The notes: generated by a model not told the origin, from the sequence alone. A stretch of DNA of 64,000 nt from Vreelandella zhuhanensis (GCF_009793355.1 NZ_WTKP01000003.1:186001-250000), one strand, 5' to 3'; counted from the first letter of the stretch, positions 9,193 through 18,760 are shown. Program-made: numbers and translations.

Positions 9193-9242
9193 CCGCCAGG
9201 CAGAGAAAGTCGAAAGCAGCAGAAGTTGAAACAAGTGGAAAC

Positions 9243-9268
9243 AAAAAAGGCCCCTCCGGGGCCTTTTT
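9243..9268. terminator. Bidirectional intrinsic terminator between coq7 and ettA
   Basis: GGCCCC (9249-9254) and GGGGCC (9258-9263) form a GC stem with a three-base loop. Six A residues flank it on the left and five T residues on the right, so it can end transcripts from both converging genes. Confidence 0.9.
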
Positions 9269-9297
9269 CAGTCAAGCGTAGTTATTGCTAGTTAGCA

Positions 9298-10959
9298 TCA
9301 TGCATCGATACGCTTGTACTTCATGCGCTTGGGCGAGTCATTGCCGACACGCTTCTTGTGGTCCGCCTCGTAATCGGTGTAGTTGCCGTCGAAGAACACC
9401 ACCTGAGAATCGCCTTCGAACGCCAGAATATGCGTGGCGATGCGGTCCAGGAACCAGCGATCGTGGGAGATCACCATGGCGCAGCCGGGGAAGGCGAGTA
9501 ATGCTTCTTCCAGGGCGCGCAGGGTCTCGATGTCCAGGTCGTTGGAGGGCTCATCCAGCAGCAGCACGTTGGCGCCCTGCTTCAAGGTCTGAGCCAGCTG
9601 CAGGCGGCCACGCTCACCACCGGAAAGCTCGTCCAGACGCTTTTGCTGGTCGTTGCCCTTGAAGTTGAAGCGGCCTACATAGGCGCGCGAAGGCACTTCG
9701 TAGCCGTTGATGTTGAGCAGATCCTGACCGTCGGACACCGCTTCCCACACCGTCTGCTTGTCATCCAGGGCGTCGCGCAGCTGCTCGACGTAGGCGATCT
9801 TGACGGTATCACCGACCACCACTTCACCGGCATCGGGCTGTTCCTGGCCGGTAATCAGCTTGAACAGGGTGGACTTGCCGGCACCATTGCCCCCCACAAT
9901 CCCCACGATCGCACCGGGCGGCACGCTGAAGGACAGGTCTTCGTAGAGGACCTTGTCATCGAAGCGCTTGGCGACGTCATGAAACTCGATGACCTTGTCG
10001 CCCAGGCGCGGGCCGGGCGGAATGTAGATTTCGTTGGTTTCATTGCGCTTCTGGAAATCGCCGGATTGCATCTCTTCAAAGCGATTCAGGCGCGCCTTGC
10101 TCTTGGCCTGGCGTCCCTTGGTGTTGCTGCGCACCCACTCGAGTTCCTGGCGAATGGCTTTCTGGCGTGAAGCCTCCTGCTTGGCTTCCTGGCCGAGACG
10201 CTGTTCCTTGGTTTCCAGCCAGTTGGTGTAGTTACCTTCGAAAGGCAGGCCCTGGCCACGGTCGAGCTCCAGAATCCAGCCGGCAACGTTATCCAGAAAA
10301 TAACGGTCGTGGGTAATCGCCACCACGGTGCCCGAATAATCGTGCAGATAGCGCTCGAGCCAGGCAACCGACTCAGCATCCAGGTGGTTGGTGGGCTCGT
10401 CGATCAGCAGCATGTCGGGGCTGGAAAGCAGCAAGCGACACAGGGCCACACGGCGGCGTTCACCCCCGGAAAGGGTGCCCACCTTGGCATCCCAGGGCGG
10501 CAGACGCAGAGCTTCGGCGGCGACTTCCAGCTTGCGCTCGAGGTTATGCGCATCGGCCGCTTCGATGATGTTTTCCAGACGCCCTTGCTCGGTAGCCAGG
10601 GCATCGAAGTCGGCATCCGGCTCGGCATAGGCGGCGTAGACGCCATCCAGCTTTTCCTGAGCTTCCTTGATCGCGCCCAAGGCTTCCTCGACGGTATCCC
10701 GGACGTTTTTGCCGTCGTCGAGTTCCGGTTCCTGGGGCAGGTAGCCGACATTGAGGTCCGGCATCGGCCGTGCTTCGCCTTCGAACTCCTTGTCGACACC
10801 GGCCATGATGCGCAGCAGGGTAGACTTGCCCGAGCCGTTAAGGCCCAGTACGCCAATCTTGGCGCCGGGGAAGAACGACAGGGAAATGTCCTTGAGAATT
10901 TGCTTTTTGGGCGGCACGACCTTGCCGACCCGGTTCATGGTAAAAACGTATTGCGCCAT
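9298..10959 (-). CDS. ettA: Energy-dependent translational throttle protein EttA (ABC-F)
   Basis: Soluble ABC-F ATPase that binds the ribosomal E site and gates the first elongation steps according to ATP/ADP level. The 553 residues hold two nucleotide-binding domains: Walker A GLNGSGKST (about 39-47) and GGNGAGKST (about 357-365), with signatures LSGGERRRVAL and LSGGERGRLQL. The linker contains the charged tRNA-interaction region with EWVRSNTKGRQAKSKARL. No transmembrane segment is present, as expected. The gene reads towards coq7 and shares its terminator; 219 bp of non-coding DNA lie upstream before the small acidic protein. Confidence 0.96.
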   Translation of the reverse strand: MAQYVFTMNRVGKVVPPKKQILKDISLSFFPGAKIGVLGLNGSGKSTLLRIMAGVDKEFEGEARPMPDLNVGYLPQEPELDDGKNVRDTVEEALGAIKEAQEKLDGVYAAYAEPDADFDALATEQGRLENIIEAADAHNLERKLEVAAEALRLPPWDAKVGTLSGGERRRVALCRLLLSSPDMLLIDEPTNHLDAESVAWLERYLHDYSGTVVAITHDRYFLDNVAGWILELDRGQGLPFEGNYTNWLETKEQRLGQEAKQEASRQKAIRQELEWVRSNTKGRQAKSKARLNRFEEMQSGDFQKRNETNEIYIPPGPRLGDKVIEFHDVAKRFDDKVLYEDLSFSVPPGAIVGIVGGNGAGKSTLFKLITGQEQPDAGEVVVGDTVKIAYVEQLRDALDDKQTVWEAVSDGQDLLNINGYEVPSRAYVGRFNFKGNDQQKRLDELSGGERGRLQLAQTLKQGANVLLLDEPSNDLDIETLRALEEALLAFPGCAMVISHDRWFLDRIATHILAFEGDSQVVFFDGNYTDYEADHKKRVGNDSPKRMKYKRIDA

Positions 10960-11178
10960 GGATATCCGTTATGTTGAAAGATCGAAATAAGAAAAGGAAA
11001 TGTTGCTGAGGGGAAGATGATAGAGGCCGGCCAAAAGAAAGGCCAGCCGATGCCGCCTATTGCATGAGCCAGCAAGCGCTGGGAGAGGGTGATTCAAGGG
11101 GGTAATCAGGGTTAACGTATGATGCCTTCTTTTACCGTACGGCTTTGATCATTACTGCTGTAACACGATTTTTTCGTA

Positions 11179-11397
11179 TTACTCTTCCTCGTCGTCCCAG
11201 CTGTCTTCTATCACGCGTTTCAGGCGGCGTTCTTCCAGCAACGCTTCCACTCGTCGGCGGGCACGCAAGGTATCGGTCTTGCTCGATGAGCGACTACGCC
11301 CATAGTGTTCATCATTGACAGCTTCTGAGGTGTCAAGTTCATCGGAAGCGTCGTAAGCCTCTTCGGTGAAATCACGATTCAAGGGGTTACGGCTCAT
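11179..11397 (-). CDS. PA3496 family small acidic/basic protein
   Basis: A 72-residue protein starting MSRNPLNRDFTEEAYD, with an acidic N-terminal half and a charged helix RARRRVEALLEERRLKRVI ending in acidic residues. This matches the PA3496 family, annotated as putative envelope integrity proteins in pseudomonads and halomonads. The start at 11397 is set by an excellent GGAGG site about six bases upstream; an upstream in-frame ATG would add residues unlike the family. No enzymatic motif is visible and the function is unknown. Confidence 0.75.
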   Translation of the reverse strand: MSRNPLNRDFTEEAYDASDELDTSEAVNDEHYGRSRSSSKTDTLRARRRVEALLEERRLKRVIEDSWDDEEE

Positions 11398-11544
11398 AAA
11401 AGGCCCTCCAACCCAAAACCGGCTTGGCCGGCAACACAGCACTGCTTCAGCCATCTCGGCATGAAGCGCCAAGCGCTGCGATCAGCGCCTTTTGGCTATA
11501 TAGCGGTTCCGGTAAGGAAATGCAAGCCTTGGAGAGGCGCTTTT

Positions 11545-11982
11545 TTATTCTTCGATATCGTACTTTGCTTTCAGGTGAGCCAATTCATGCTGGGCTTCTA
11601 CACGTTCGGTCACGTCTTTCTGTACGCCGATGTAATAGGTCAGATTGTCGGTTTCGTCGTACATCGGGGTAATGGAAAGCTCATTCCAGAATAAGGTGCC
11701 GTCCTTGCGATAATTGCGCAATACTTCCCGGCAGGGCCTACCGGCCTTGAGAGCCGCGCGAATCGCCGTCAAGCCTTCCTGGTCACGGTCTTCGTTTTGC
11801 AGAAAGCGACAGTCACGGTAGAGAATTTCGTCAGCAGTGTAGCCGGTCAGGCGCTCGAAGCCCTTGTTGACATAAATGAGAATGTTCTCATCGCCTTCCT
11901 GTTCGGCCACTACAATACCGTCTTCCGAGGCGTCAATGATGCGTTCGAGTAGCGCCGGGTTGATCAAGGGAGATCGTTTCAT
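11545..11982 (-). CDS. Short LOV blue-light photoreceptor (PAS/LOV domain with helical ends)
   Basis: A 145-residue protein made almost only of a LOV domain. DASEDGIVVAE, the adduct-forming Cys58 in YRDCRFLQ (55-62), REVLRNYRKDG and FWNELSITP, and YIGVQKDVT are the flavin-binding blocks; Asn90, Asn100 and Gln121 are the usual FMN contacts. From memory it closely resembles the short LOV proteins of Pseudomonas putida (PpSB1-LOV), which dimerise and change shape on blue light without a fused effector. The C-terminal helix (RVEAQHELAHLKAKYDIEE) is the likely dimer element. Start 11982 is supported by AGGA and by similarity of the N-terminus. The stand-alone domain implies an unknown partner. Confidence 0.9.
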   Translation of the reverse strand: MKRSPLINPALLERIIDASEDGIVVAEQEGDENILIYVNKGFERLTGYTADEILYRDCRFLQNEDRDQEGLTAIRAALKAGRPCREVLRNYRKDGTLFWNELSITPMYDETDNLTYYIGVQKDVTERVEAQHELAHLKAKYDIEE

Positions 11983-12166
11983 CAAGAGGGTTCCTGTTGC
12001 TGCTTCAAGCCTTCCGGTGGCCTCGCGACCAAACGGCATTTCTGGGCATTTTTGGAATATGCATTTGTGAATAGGATAGCAAATGCCCCATCAAGCGGCG
12101 TTTATCCTGCTGCCATCATGGCTAGCCGAGCCATGGTTTGCAATTGGCCGCGGCTAACAAAAAGCA

Positions 12167-13480
12167 TCATTCCACTTCAGGCAGGCGTTGAGCGCTCAGC
12201 ATAGCGGCCACGGCGACAAGGCTCAGTACCACCAAAAGCATGGGGGTGCCCAGCCATTGGGCCAAGGCCCCGAGTATCCCCCCCACGAGCAACATCAGCA
12301 CACCGGTCAATGTATTGGAAAGCGCCACATACAAGGCTCGGTTGTCCTGACCCGCCATATCGACAATATACGTCTTGCGCCCCAGGCGTACCCCATGATG
12401 AATGATCACCAGCAGCGCATAGACCAGGGCGTAGGGCCAGATAGTCTCACTCCAGGCAGCGGGCAGCCAGGCGGCACCTGCACCCAGCAGGCAGCACAGG
12501 CTAGTGCCCAGGGCGGCGTCGCGCATCACACCACGGCTGGAGCGGTCGGCTCGCTTGCCCCAAACCGGGCTTGCCAGCATGCCGGCAAGCCCGGAGACCA
12601 CTACCATCAACCCCAGCCCACCCAGGTCGGTGCCGCTTTGGCGCTGGCCGAGCAGGGCGATGTAGGGCAGAGCCAAGGCACTGGAAAGCAGCAGAGCCCG
12701 TGACAGGTTGAAGTGCAAGAAGGTGCGGTCCTCCCTGAGTAGCGATAACCCCAGCTTGATGCTGTCCCAGGCATTTTCGCCACCTTCCACCGCGCCCGGC
12801 GTTTCGCGAATCCGGGCGGCGCACAGCGCATTCAGCGCCCAGCCCAGAGCCGCCACCGCCAGCAGCACGGCCAGTGCCACTTCCCCGGGGCGGTCGTCGA
12901 ACAGCATTAAGATGCCCCCCGCGACCACGGTAGCCACCCCGGCGAGACTGCCGCTCCATCCCATCAAGGTGCCGCGGCGTTTCTTGGCGATGGTCTTGCC
13001 CAGCACATCTTTGGTGGAAATCGAGGAAAGCCCACGCGCCAGGGCCAGCAAGGCCAGTACACCCAGCACCAGGGCTCCGCCTAGGCTGCCCCGGCCAAAC
13101 AGTGCCAGCAGGGCCAGTCCCAGCGCCGCCACTGCCTGCAAGAGACCGCCGGTAACCCATACCCACTTGCGTCGGGGTTTCAAACGAATGAAGCCGGCGA
13201 CAAACAACTGCGGCAGCAAGGCGCCCGACTCGCGGATCGGTACCAGCAGCCCGACCATCCAGACCGGGGCACCGATCACCCCCATCAGCCAGGGCAATAC
13301 CAGGCGAGCGTTGGAGAGTTCATCGGCCAGTTTGTTGCCCAGCGAGGCGACCAGGTGCAGGAAGAAATTGCGCGGCTGTTCATTGCAGGCGCTGTCGGCA
13401 ATGTCGTCACACATTCGGCTGTCTTCATCGCCGGTCAGCCATTCGTACACCCGCGACTGGGAAACGTCCTGGTCGGCCAT
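12167..13480 (-). CDS. MFS family transporter
   Basis: A 437-residue membrane protein with about 12 hydrophobic segments, the organisation of a major facilitator. The first 40 residues are soluble and acidic (MADQDVSQSRVYEWLTGDED), then the membrane region begins at ARLVLPWLMGVIGAPVWMVG. FGRGSLGGALVLGVLALLAL and the basic loop AKKRRGTLMG before a glycine-rich helix fit the family. The start at 13480 follows an AAGGAGG site. Substrate unknown. It is transcribed divergently from the SelW-like gene. Confidence 0.8.
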   Translation of the reverse strand: MADQDVSQSRVYEWLTGDEDSRMCDDIADSACNEQPRNFFLHLVASLGNKLADELSNARLVLPWLMGVIGAPVWMVGLLVPIRESGALLPQLFVAGFIRLKPRRKWVWVTGGLLQAVAALGLALLALFGRGSLGGALVLGVLALLALARGLSSISTKDVLGKTIAKKRRGTLMGWSGSLAGVATVVAGGILMLFDDRPGEVALAVLLAVAALGWALNALCAARIRETPGAVEGGENAWDSIKLGLSLLREDRTFLHFNLSRALLLSSALALPYIALLGQRQSGTDLGGLGLMVVVSGLAGMLASPVWGKRADRSSRGVMRDAALGTSLCCLLGAGAAWLPAAWSETIWPYALVYALLVIIHHGVRLGRKTYIVDMAGQDNRALYVALSNTLTGVLMLLVGGILGALAQWLGTPMLLVVLSLVAVAAMLSAQRLPEVE

Positions 13481-13570
13481 AGAGCCTCCTTGGCTGTTAT
13501 CATTGTATGTATTGTGGCGCGATAAATTGTCCTTAACCAGTACCCAAGGCATCAGCTAGAAGGAAACCCT

Positions 13571-13840
13571 ATGTCACGTATCCGGATTCGTTACTGTACC
13601 CAGTGCCAATGGCTGTTGCGCAGTGGATGGTATGCCCAGGAGCTGTTGTCCACCTTCGGCGAGGCAATTACCGAGGTGGCGCTGATGCCGTCTCACGGCG
13701 GTACCTTCGAGATCTGGTGTGACGACATTCTGATATGGGAACGCAAGCGCGATGGCGGCTTTCCTGACATCAAGAAGCTGAAACAGGCGATTCGCGACCA
13801 GCTCGACCCCGGGCGTGATCTGGGGCACCTGGATAGATGA
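13571..13840 (+). CDS. SelT/SelW/SelH (Rdx) family redox protein
   Basis: An 89-residue thioredoxin-like fold protein with CTQC at residues 9-12, the CxxC form of the selenoprotein W CxxU motif. FEIWCDDILIWERKRDGGFPD is the conserved second half. Family members are presumed thiol redox proteins; the partner is unknown. It overlaps the next gene by four bases (ATGA), so the two are translationally coupled. Confidence 0.88.
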   Translation: MSRIRIRYCTQCQWLLRSGWYAQELLSTFGEAITEVALMPSHGGTFEIWCDDILIWERKRDGGFPDIKKLKQAIRDQLDPGRDLGHLDR

Positions 13841-14718
13841 CCCAGGATAGACAAGCCATGCTTTATGGTCTGGGCGCGGTGGCCCTGTGGTCCACGGTGG
13901 CCACGGCATTCAAGGTGGCCTTGGCGTGGATGAGCCCGCTGGAATTGATGTGGCTGGCATCCCTGGTGTCCTGGGTGTTGATGGGCGCCCTGGTCGTGCG
14001 CCAAGGGCTGGTCAATGAAGCCTTGCGCCGGGGCTGGCGCACTGCGGCCTGGGCCGGGCTGATGAATCCGGTGGCCTATTACCTGGTGCTGTTCGCCGCT
14101 TACGACCGCCTGCCGGGCCAGGAAGCGATGGCGCTCAATTATACCTGGGCGCTGACCATGGCATTTCTGGCGGTGCCTCTTCTGGGGCACCGTTTGACGC
14201 GTATCGACGTGCTTGCCGGCATGGTCGCCTATGCCGGGGTCTGGGTGATCGCCACCCGTGGCGCGGTACTCGATGTCGATTTTGCCGATGTCTGGGGGGT
14301 GGTGTTCGCGCTGGTTTCGACGCTTCTATGGGCGCTTTACTGGTTGCTCAATACCCGGGATGCCCGCTCGCCGCTGGTGGCCCAGTGGCAGAACTTCAGC
14401 GTGGGGATGCCGGTGCTGACGCTATTGTTATGGATGGGGCCGGGATTCGAGTGGCACGGCTGGTCGGCGGTAGGCGCCGGCGTCTATGTCGGGTTGTTCG
14501 AAATGGGGGTGGCTTTTGTGCTTTGGCAGCTGGCGGTGCACAAGATTTCACGCACCGCCAAGGTCTCCAACCTGATCTTTCTTTCGCCCCCGGTGTCGCT
14601 GTTTCTGCTTTACTGGGTAGTGGGCGAGCCGATCCTGCTTTCCACCTTGCTGGGGCTCGGGTTGATCCTCGCCGGGCTGGGCCTTCAGCAACGCCAGAAG
14701 GTACCCGAGCCGCTATAG
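13837..14718 (+). CDS. EamA/DMT family transporter
   Basis: A 293-residue membrane protein of the drug/metabolite transporter superfamily. It has about ten hydrophobic helices in two EamA repeats (about 8-135 and 150-285). GAVALWSTVATAFKVAL opens the first repeat. The pairing with the SelW-like gene by an ATGA overlap suggests a shared context, but the exported compound cannot be read from sequence. Confidence 0.85.
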   Translation: MTQDRQAMLYGLGAVALWSTVATAFKVALAWMSPLELMWLASLVSWVLMGALVVRQGLVNEALRRGWRTAAWAGLMNPVAYYLVLFAAYDRLPGQEAMALNYTWALTMAFLAVPLLGHRLTRIDVLAGMVAYAGVWVIATRGAVLDVDFADVWGVVFALVSTLLWALYWLLNTRDARSPLVAQWQNFSVGMPVLTLLLWMGPGFEWHGWSAVGAGVYVGLFEMGVAFVLWQLAVHKISRTAKVSNLIFLSPPVSLFLLYWVVGEPILLSTLLGLGLILAGLGLQQRQKVPEPL

Positions 14719-14734
14719 ATGCGGCTCGCTTGCC

Positions 14735-15421
14735 TCACTCCTGATTCAGCGCTGTTTCTATGCCTTGCTCCTCCAGAAACGGCGCAAGGGCAGGCCAGAC
14801 ATTATCCAGAATGGCGGGCTGGGCGGCGGCCGTCGGATGAATGCCGTCGCTTTGCATCAGGCGCCTCTTCAAGGCGACGTTTTCCAGCAGAAACGGTACC
14901 AGGGTAAGGTCGTAGCTCGCTGCCAGGTCGTGAAATACCGTGGTAAAGGCATCGCGGTAGGCCTGGCCATAATTGGGCGGAATGTCGATGCCCAGCAGTA
15001 TCACCTTGGCACCGGCTTGCTGGCTGGTCTCGATCATTTCTGCCAGGTTGGCACGCATCCGCCCGGGAGGCAGACCGCGCAAGCCATCATTGCCGCCCAG
15101 CTCGAGCAGAACAATATCAGGGTCGTATTGTCCCACCAGTGCCGGTAAACGCTGCGCCCCCCCGGTGGTGGTCTCGCCGCTGATGCTGGCATTTATCACC
15201 TTTGCCTGTTCATCCAGGCGTTCGGCCAATAGCGTCACCCAGCCCTGCGCCTGTTCGATACCATAGGCGGCGCTCAAGCTGTCGCCCATTACCAGCAGCG
15301 TGGGGCGCGCTTGCGCCCAAGCCGTGCTTGTATTTAAGCAAGCCGCAAGTATCAGCAAGACAAACCAAGCGGTTATCATGCCTCTCAGCTCACGCTTTGC
15401 CACAGGGATGCCCTTCTTCAT
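14735..15421 (-). CDS. tesA: Periplasmic GDSL esterase / acyl-CoA thioesterase I (TesA-like)
   Basis: SGNH hydrolase acting on acyl-CoA or aryl esters. Catalytic blocks are GDSLSAAYG with Ser48, SGETTTGG, ELGGNDGLRG with Asn111, and DGIHP with Asp192 and His195. The start at 15421 is chosen on the strong AAAGGAG site six bases upstream and gives 228 residues; ATG 15379 is an alternative. The signal region ends in LAAC (25-28), which also fits a lipobox, so a lipoprotein form is possible. It is divergent from the ABC exporter genes, the same arrangement as tesA-ybbA-ybbP in E. coli. Confidence 0.92.
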   Translation of the reverse strand: MKKGIPVAKRELRGMITAWFVLLILAACLNTSTAWAQARPTLLVMGDSLSAAYGIEQAQGWVTLLAERLDEQAKVINASISGETTTGGAQRLPALVGQYDPDIVLLELGGNDGLRGLPPGRMRANLAEMIETSQQAGAKVILLGIDIPPNYGQAYRDAFTTVFHDLAASYDLTLVPFLLENVALKRRLMQSDGIHPTAAAQPAILDNVWPALAPFLEEQGIETALNQE

Positions 15422-16169
15422 GTCCAACTCCTTTACTCGAACGTCCGGAACCTCTGTCAACGATACATCCATTCTAGACACACCCATTCTACATGCCGAA
15501 GGCTTGACCAAGAGGGTTGCCAGCGGCGAACGACAGCTGACCATCTTGAGTGAACTGGATTTGACCGTGTTGCCTGGCGAAAGTGTCGCGATCCTGGGGC
15601 GCAGTGGGGTGGGAAAATCCACCTTGCTGGGATTGCTTGCTGGCTTGGATACCCCCACCGCGGGTGAGCTTTCCCTATTCGGCCAGGCGCTCAGCGAACT
15701 CGACGAAGACGGCCGTGCCATGTTGCGCGCCGGGCGGGTGGGCTTCGTGTTCCAGAATTTTCAGTTGCTGCCCAGCCTGAGTGCCCTGGAAAACGTGCTG
15801 CTGCCGCTGGAGCTTTCGCCTCGCGCGGGTGAAGAAGGCACGGCCAAGGATTGGCTGAACCGGGTGGGGCTGGGCGAGCGCGTCACGCATCTTCCCAAGC
15901 AGCTTTCCGGCGGCGAGCAACAGCGCGTCGCGATAGCCCGGGCCTTCGTGGCCAACCCTGAGCTGGTGTTCGCCGATGAACCCACCGGCAACCTCGACCC
16001 GCACACCGGCGCCACGGTGATCGAACTCTTGTTCTCGCTCAATCAGCAAGAACGCACCACCTTGATACTGGTGACTCATGACCATGCCCTGGCCGGGCGT
16101 TGTGACCGCTGCTTGCGCCTGGAGGAAGGGCGTCTGGTGGAATTCGACCCCAGCGAGGTGACGGCGTGA
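15420..16169 (+). CDS. ybbA: ABC transporter ATP-binding protein (YbbA-like)
   Basis: ATPase of the LolD/MacB-type group: Walker A GRSGVGKST, Q-loop FVFQNFQLLPSLSALENV, signature LSGGEQQRVAIARAF and Walker B ELVFADEPTGNLD. It pairs with the FtsX-like permease downstream by a four-base overlap (GTGA). The start is uncertain: ATG 15420 gives a 249-residue protein with about 24 poorly conserved residues ahead of the domain and only a distant AGGG. That start overlaps the divergent tesA start, so the true start may lie further in. Confidence 0.88.
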   Translation: MSNSFTRTSGTSVNDTSILDTPILHAEGLTKRVASGERQLTILSELDLTVLPGESVAILGRSGVGKSTLLGLLAGLDTPTAGELSLFGQALSELDEDGRAMLRAGRVGFVFQNFQLLPSLSALENVLLPLELSPRAGEEGTAKDWLNRVGLGERVTHLPKQLSGGEQQRVAIARAFVANPELVFADEPTGNLDPHTGATVIELLFSLNQQERTTLILVTHDHALAGRCDRCLRLEEGRLVEFDPSEVTA

Positions 16170-18760
16170 AGGCTCCCACTCTTCGCCTGGCCGCCCGTGG
16201 CCTGAAACGCGACCTGCGCGCCCCGGACGTGCGGGCGCTGTTCATTGCCCTGGTACTGGCGGTTGCCGCCTCGACCATGATCGCCTTTTTTCTCGACCGC
16301 CTGGATCGCGGCCTGGAACGTCAAGCCGGGCAGATGCTGGGGGGCGACCTGGTGCTGGAGCAGAGCGAGCCGTTTTCTCCCGAGTTACGCCAGGCATTGA
16401 TCGATGCCGGACTCGTGCTGAGCGACCAGGTGGATCTGGTCTCGATGATCAGCCGGGAGGATCGTTTTCAGTCGGTGAGCCTCAAGGTGGTGGATGATGT
16501 CTATCCGCATTACGGTGTCTCGCATGTGGATCTCGGCGAAGGTGTCGAGGAGGTGGCCTCCGGCCCCGCAGCCGGTGAGGCCTGGATCGACCCGCGCCTG
16601 CGTGAGCTGGTCGATCTGAAGCTGGGCGACCAGGTGCAGATCGGCCAGACCGAGCTGCGGGTGAGCGGTATCATCGAGCGAGAAGCCGACCAGTCCGGCG
16701 GCTTCAGTAGTTTCAATCCACGTGTGATGATGAATATCGCCGATCTGGAGGCCACCGGCCTGGTACAGCCCGGCTCAAGGGTAGAATTCGAGATTCTCGC
16801 CGCCGGGCCGCCGGAGGCGGTCAACCGTCTGGATGACCGCTTGGCACAGCTGCGCCGCGAGGGCGTTGAAGTGCGCGATGTGCGCCAGGATCGCCCCCAG
16901 CTGGGCAACGCTCTGGAGCGAGCCGAAAGCTATCTGGGTATCGCCGGGCTCGCCGCCGTGCTGCTGGCCGGCGTCGCGGTGGCCATGGCCACGCGGCGTT
17001 ATGTAGAGCGCCACCTGGACACCGCGGCGCTGCTGCGCTGCTTCGGTGCCACTCAGCGTCAACTGGTACATATTTTCACCCTGCAGCTCGCCGGGCTGGC
17101 GCTGGCCGCCTCGCTGCTCGGGGCACTGCTCGGGGTGCTTGGCCAGGCGCTGCTGCTGCGCCTTCTCAGCGCTTTTCTGCCCATGAGCCTGCCGGCACCC
17201 GGCATCATGCCGCTATGGCTGGGTATGTTGACCGCCCTGGCGGTCCTGGTGGGGTTTGCCGGTCCCACGCTGTTGCGCCTCAAGCGAGTCAGTGCCCTCA
17301 AGGTGTTGCGTCGCGAGCTCGACCCCTTGCCGCCCTCGGCCTGGCTGGTGGTCAGCGTGGCATGCGGCGTGTTCGGTGGTTTGCTGTGGCTTTATTCGGG
17401 CAGCATCACGCTGGCGCTTGGGCTATTGCTGGGCGGCATTATGGTGCTGAGCGTCTTATGGGGGGTGGGCGCCGCCTTGCTGGCCTTGCTGTTGCGCGGC
17501 ATTCAAGCGCTTCCCAAGGGCGGTGAATGGACCCAGGCGCTGCGCCTGGGTGGGCGCCAGCTGGCACGGCGTCGCCAAGCCGGGCTGGGGCAGTTGCTGG
17601 CATTCTCGATTACCTTTTTTGCCATGGCGATGATCGTGCTGGTGCGCGGGGATCTTCTGACCACCTGGGAGGCACAGCTGCCCGCAGACACCCCCAATTA
17701 CTTCGCCATCAATATTCAGCCCGGTGAGCGGGAAGGCTTCGATGCCGCGATTGCCGATAGCGTGGAAGCCCAGAGCTCTCTGTACCCCATGGTGCGTGGG
17801 CGAATCACTGCGATCAACGGCCAGCCACCACGAGAGGCAGTGCCGGAAGAGGCCCGGGGCGACAATGCCCTGCGCCGTGAACTCAACCTCACCTGGCAAG
17901 CCGAGGTTCCCGAAGGCAATCGCGTGGTGGCGGGAGAATGGTTTGATGGCTGGCAGGCTGACGCCACCGCCTCCGAGACTGCCTATTCGCAGGGCGGCAG
18001 TGGCTGGACGGCCGCTGTGGATGCAGAGTCCCAGCCGCCGCCGGTGCCCGTCTCCATGGAAGACGGCCTGGCACAGCGCCTGGGATTGGCGCTGGGCGAT
18101 CAGCTGACGTTCAGTATCGGCAGTGACGAGGTTCGCACGAAAATCACCAGCCTGCGGGATCTGAACTGGGATAGCTTTAGGCCCAACTTCTACGTCATCT
18201 TTCCGCCGGGTGTGCTCGAGCGTTACGGCCATAGCTACATCACGGCGTTTCACTTGCCGAAAGAAGAGCAAGGCATCTTGCCCGAGCTGGTAAGCGAATT
18301 TCCCGGAGTCTCGCTGCTCAACGTGGATGCCATTCTCGGCCAGGTGCGTGATGTGCTCACCCAGGTGACGCGTGCCGTTGAACTGGTGCTGGGGCTGGTG
18401 TTGCTGGCCGGGATCAGTGTGCTGTATGCCGCCCTGACCGCCAGCCGTCCGGTGCGGGCTCACGAAAGCGGCCTGCTGCGGGTGTTCGGTGCCGGCAACC
18501 GGATGATTTCCCGCATTCAAGGCGCTGAATTCGCCTTGCTGGGTCTGGCCAGCGGCCTGCTGGCCGCCGTTCTCGCCGAGCTTGCCACGGCCGTACTGTA
18601 TATGTTCCTGCTGGACTTGCCGCCGCGCCTGCATATCGAACTATGGCTGGTGCTGCCGCTGGGTGCGGCTTTGTTGATCGGCGTGATCGGCCACGCCCTG
18701 TCTTACAGCCTGCGACGCCAGGCGCCGGCCGCCAGCCTCGGCTTGCTGGGAGAGGCGTGA
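16166..18760 (+). CDS. ybbP: FtsX-like ABC transporter permease (YbbP-like)
   Basis: An 864-residue inner-membrane permease with two FtsX domains. The first helix (about 24-44) is followed by a large periplasmic domain, then four-helix groups around 255-380 and 395-500, a second periplasmic part (about 510-720) and terminal helices near 735-850. The N-terminus LRLAARGLKRDLRAPDVRAL is typical of the YbbP family. GTG start, overlapping the ATPase gene. The tesA-ybbA-ybbP set is thought to act on envelope lipids, but the exported substrate is not established. Confidence 0.9.
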   Translation: MKAPTLRLAARGLKRDLRAPDVRALFIALVLAVAASTMIAFFLDRLDRGLERQAGQMLGGDLVLEQSEPFSPELRQALIDAGLVLSDQVDLVSMISREDRFQSVSLKVVDDVYPHYGVSHVDLGEGVEEVASGPAAGEAWIDPRLRELVDLKLGDQVQIGQTELRVSGIIEREADQSGGFSSFNPRVMMNIADLEATGLVQPGSRVEFEILAAGPPEAVNRLDDRLAQLRREGVEVRDVRQDRPQLGNALERAESYLGIAGLAAVLLAGVAVAMATRRYVERHLDTAALLRCFGATQRQLVHIFTLQLAGLALAASLLGALLGVLGQALLLRLLSAFLPMSLPAPGIMPLWLGMLTALAVLVGFAGPTLLRLKRVSALKVLRRELDPLPPSAWLVVSVACGVFGGLLWLYSGSITLALGLLLGGIMVLSVLWGVGAALLALLLRGIQALPKGGEWTQALRLGGRQLARRRQAGLGQLLAFSITFFAMAMIVLVRGDLLTTWEAQLPADTPNYFAINIQPGEREGFDAAIADSVEAQSSLYPMVRGRITAINGQPPREAVPEEARGDNALRRELNLTWQAEVPEGNRVVAGEWFDGWQADATASETAYSQGGSGWTAAVDAESQPPPVPVSMEDGLAQRLGLALGDQLTFSIGSDEVRTKITSLRDLNWDSFRPNFYVIFPPGVLERYGHSYITAFHLPKEEQGILPELVSEFPGVSLLNVDAILGQVRDVLTQVTRAVELVLGLVLLAGISVLYAALTASRPVRAHESGLLRVFGAGNRMISRIQGAEFALLGLASGLLAAVLAELATAVLYMFLLDLPPRLHIELWLVLPLGAALLIGVIGHALSYSLRRQAPAASLGLLGEA

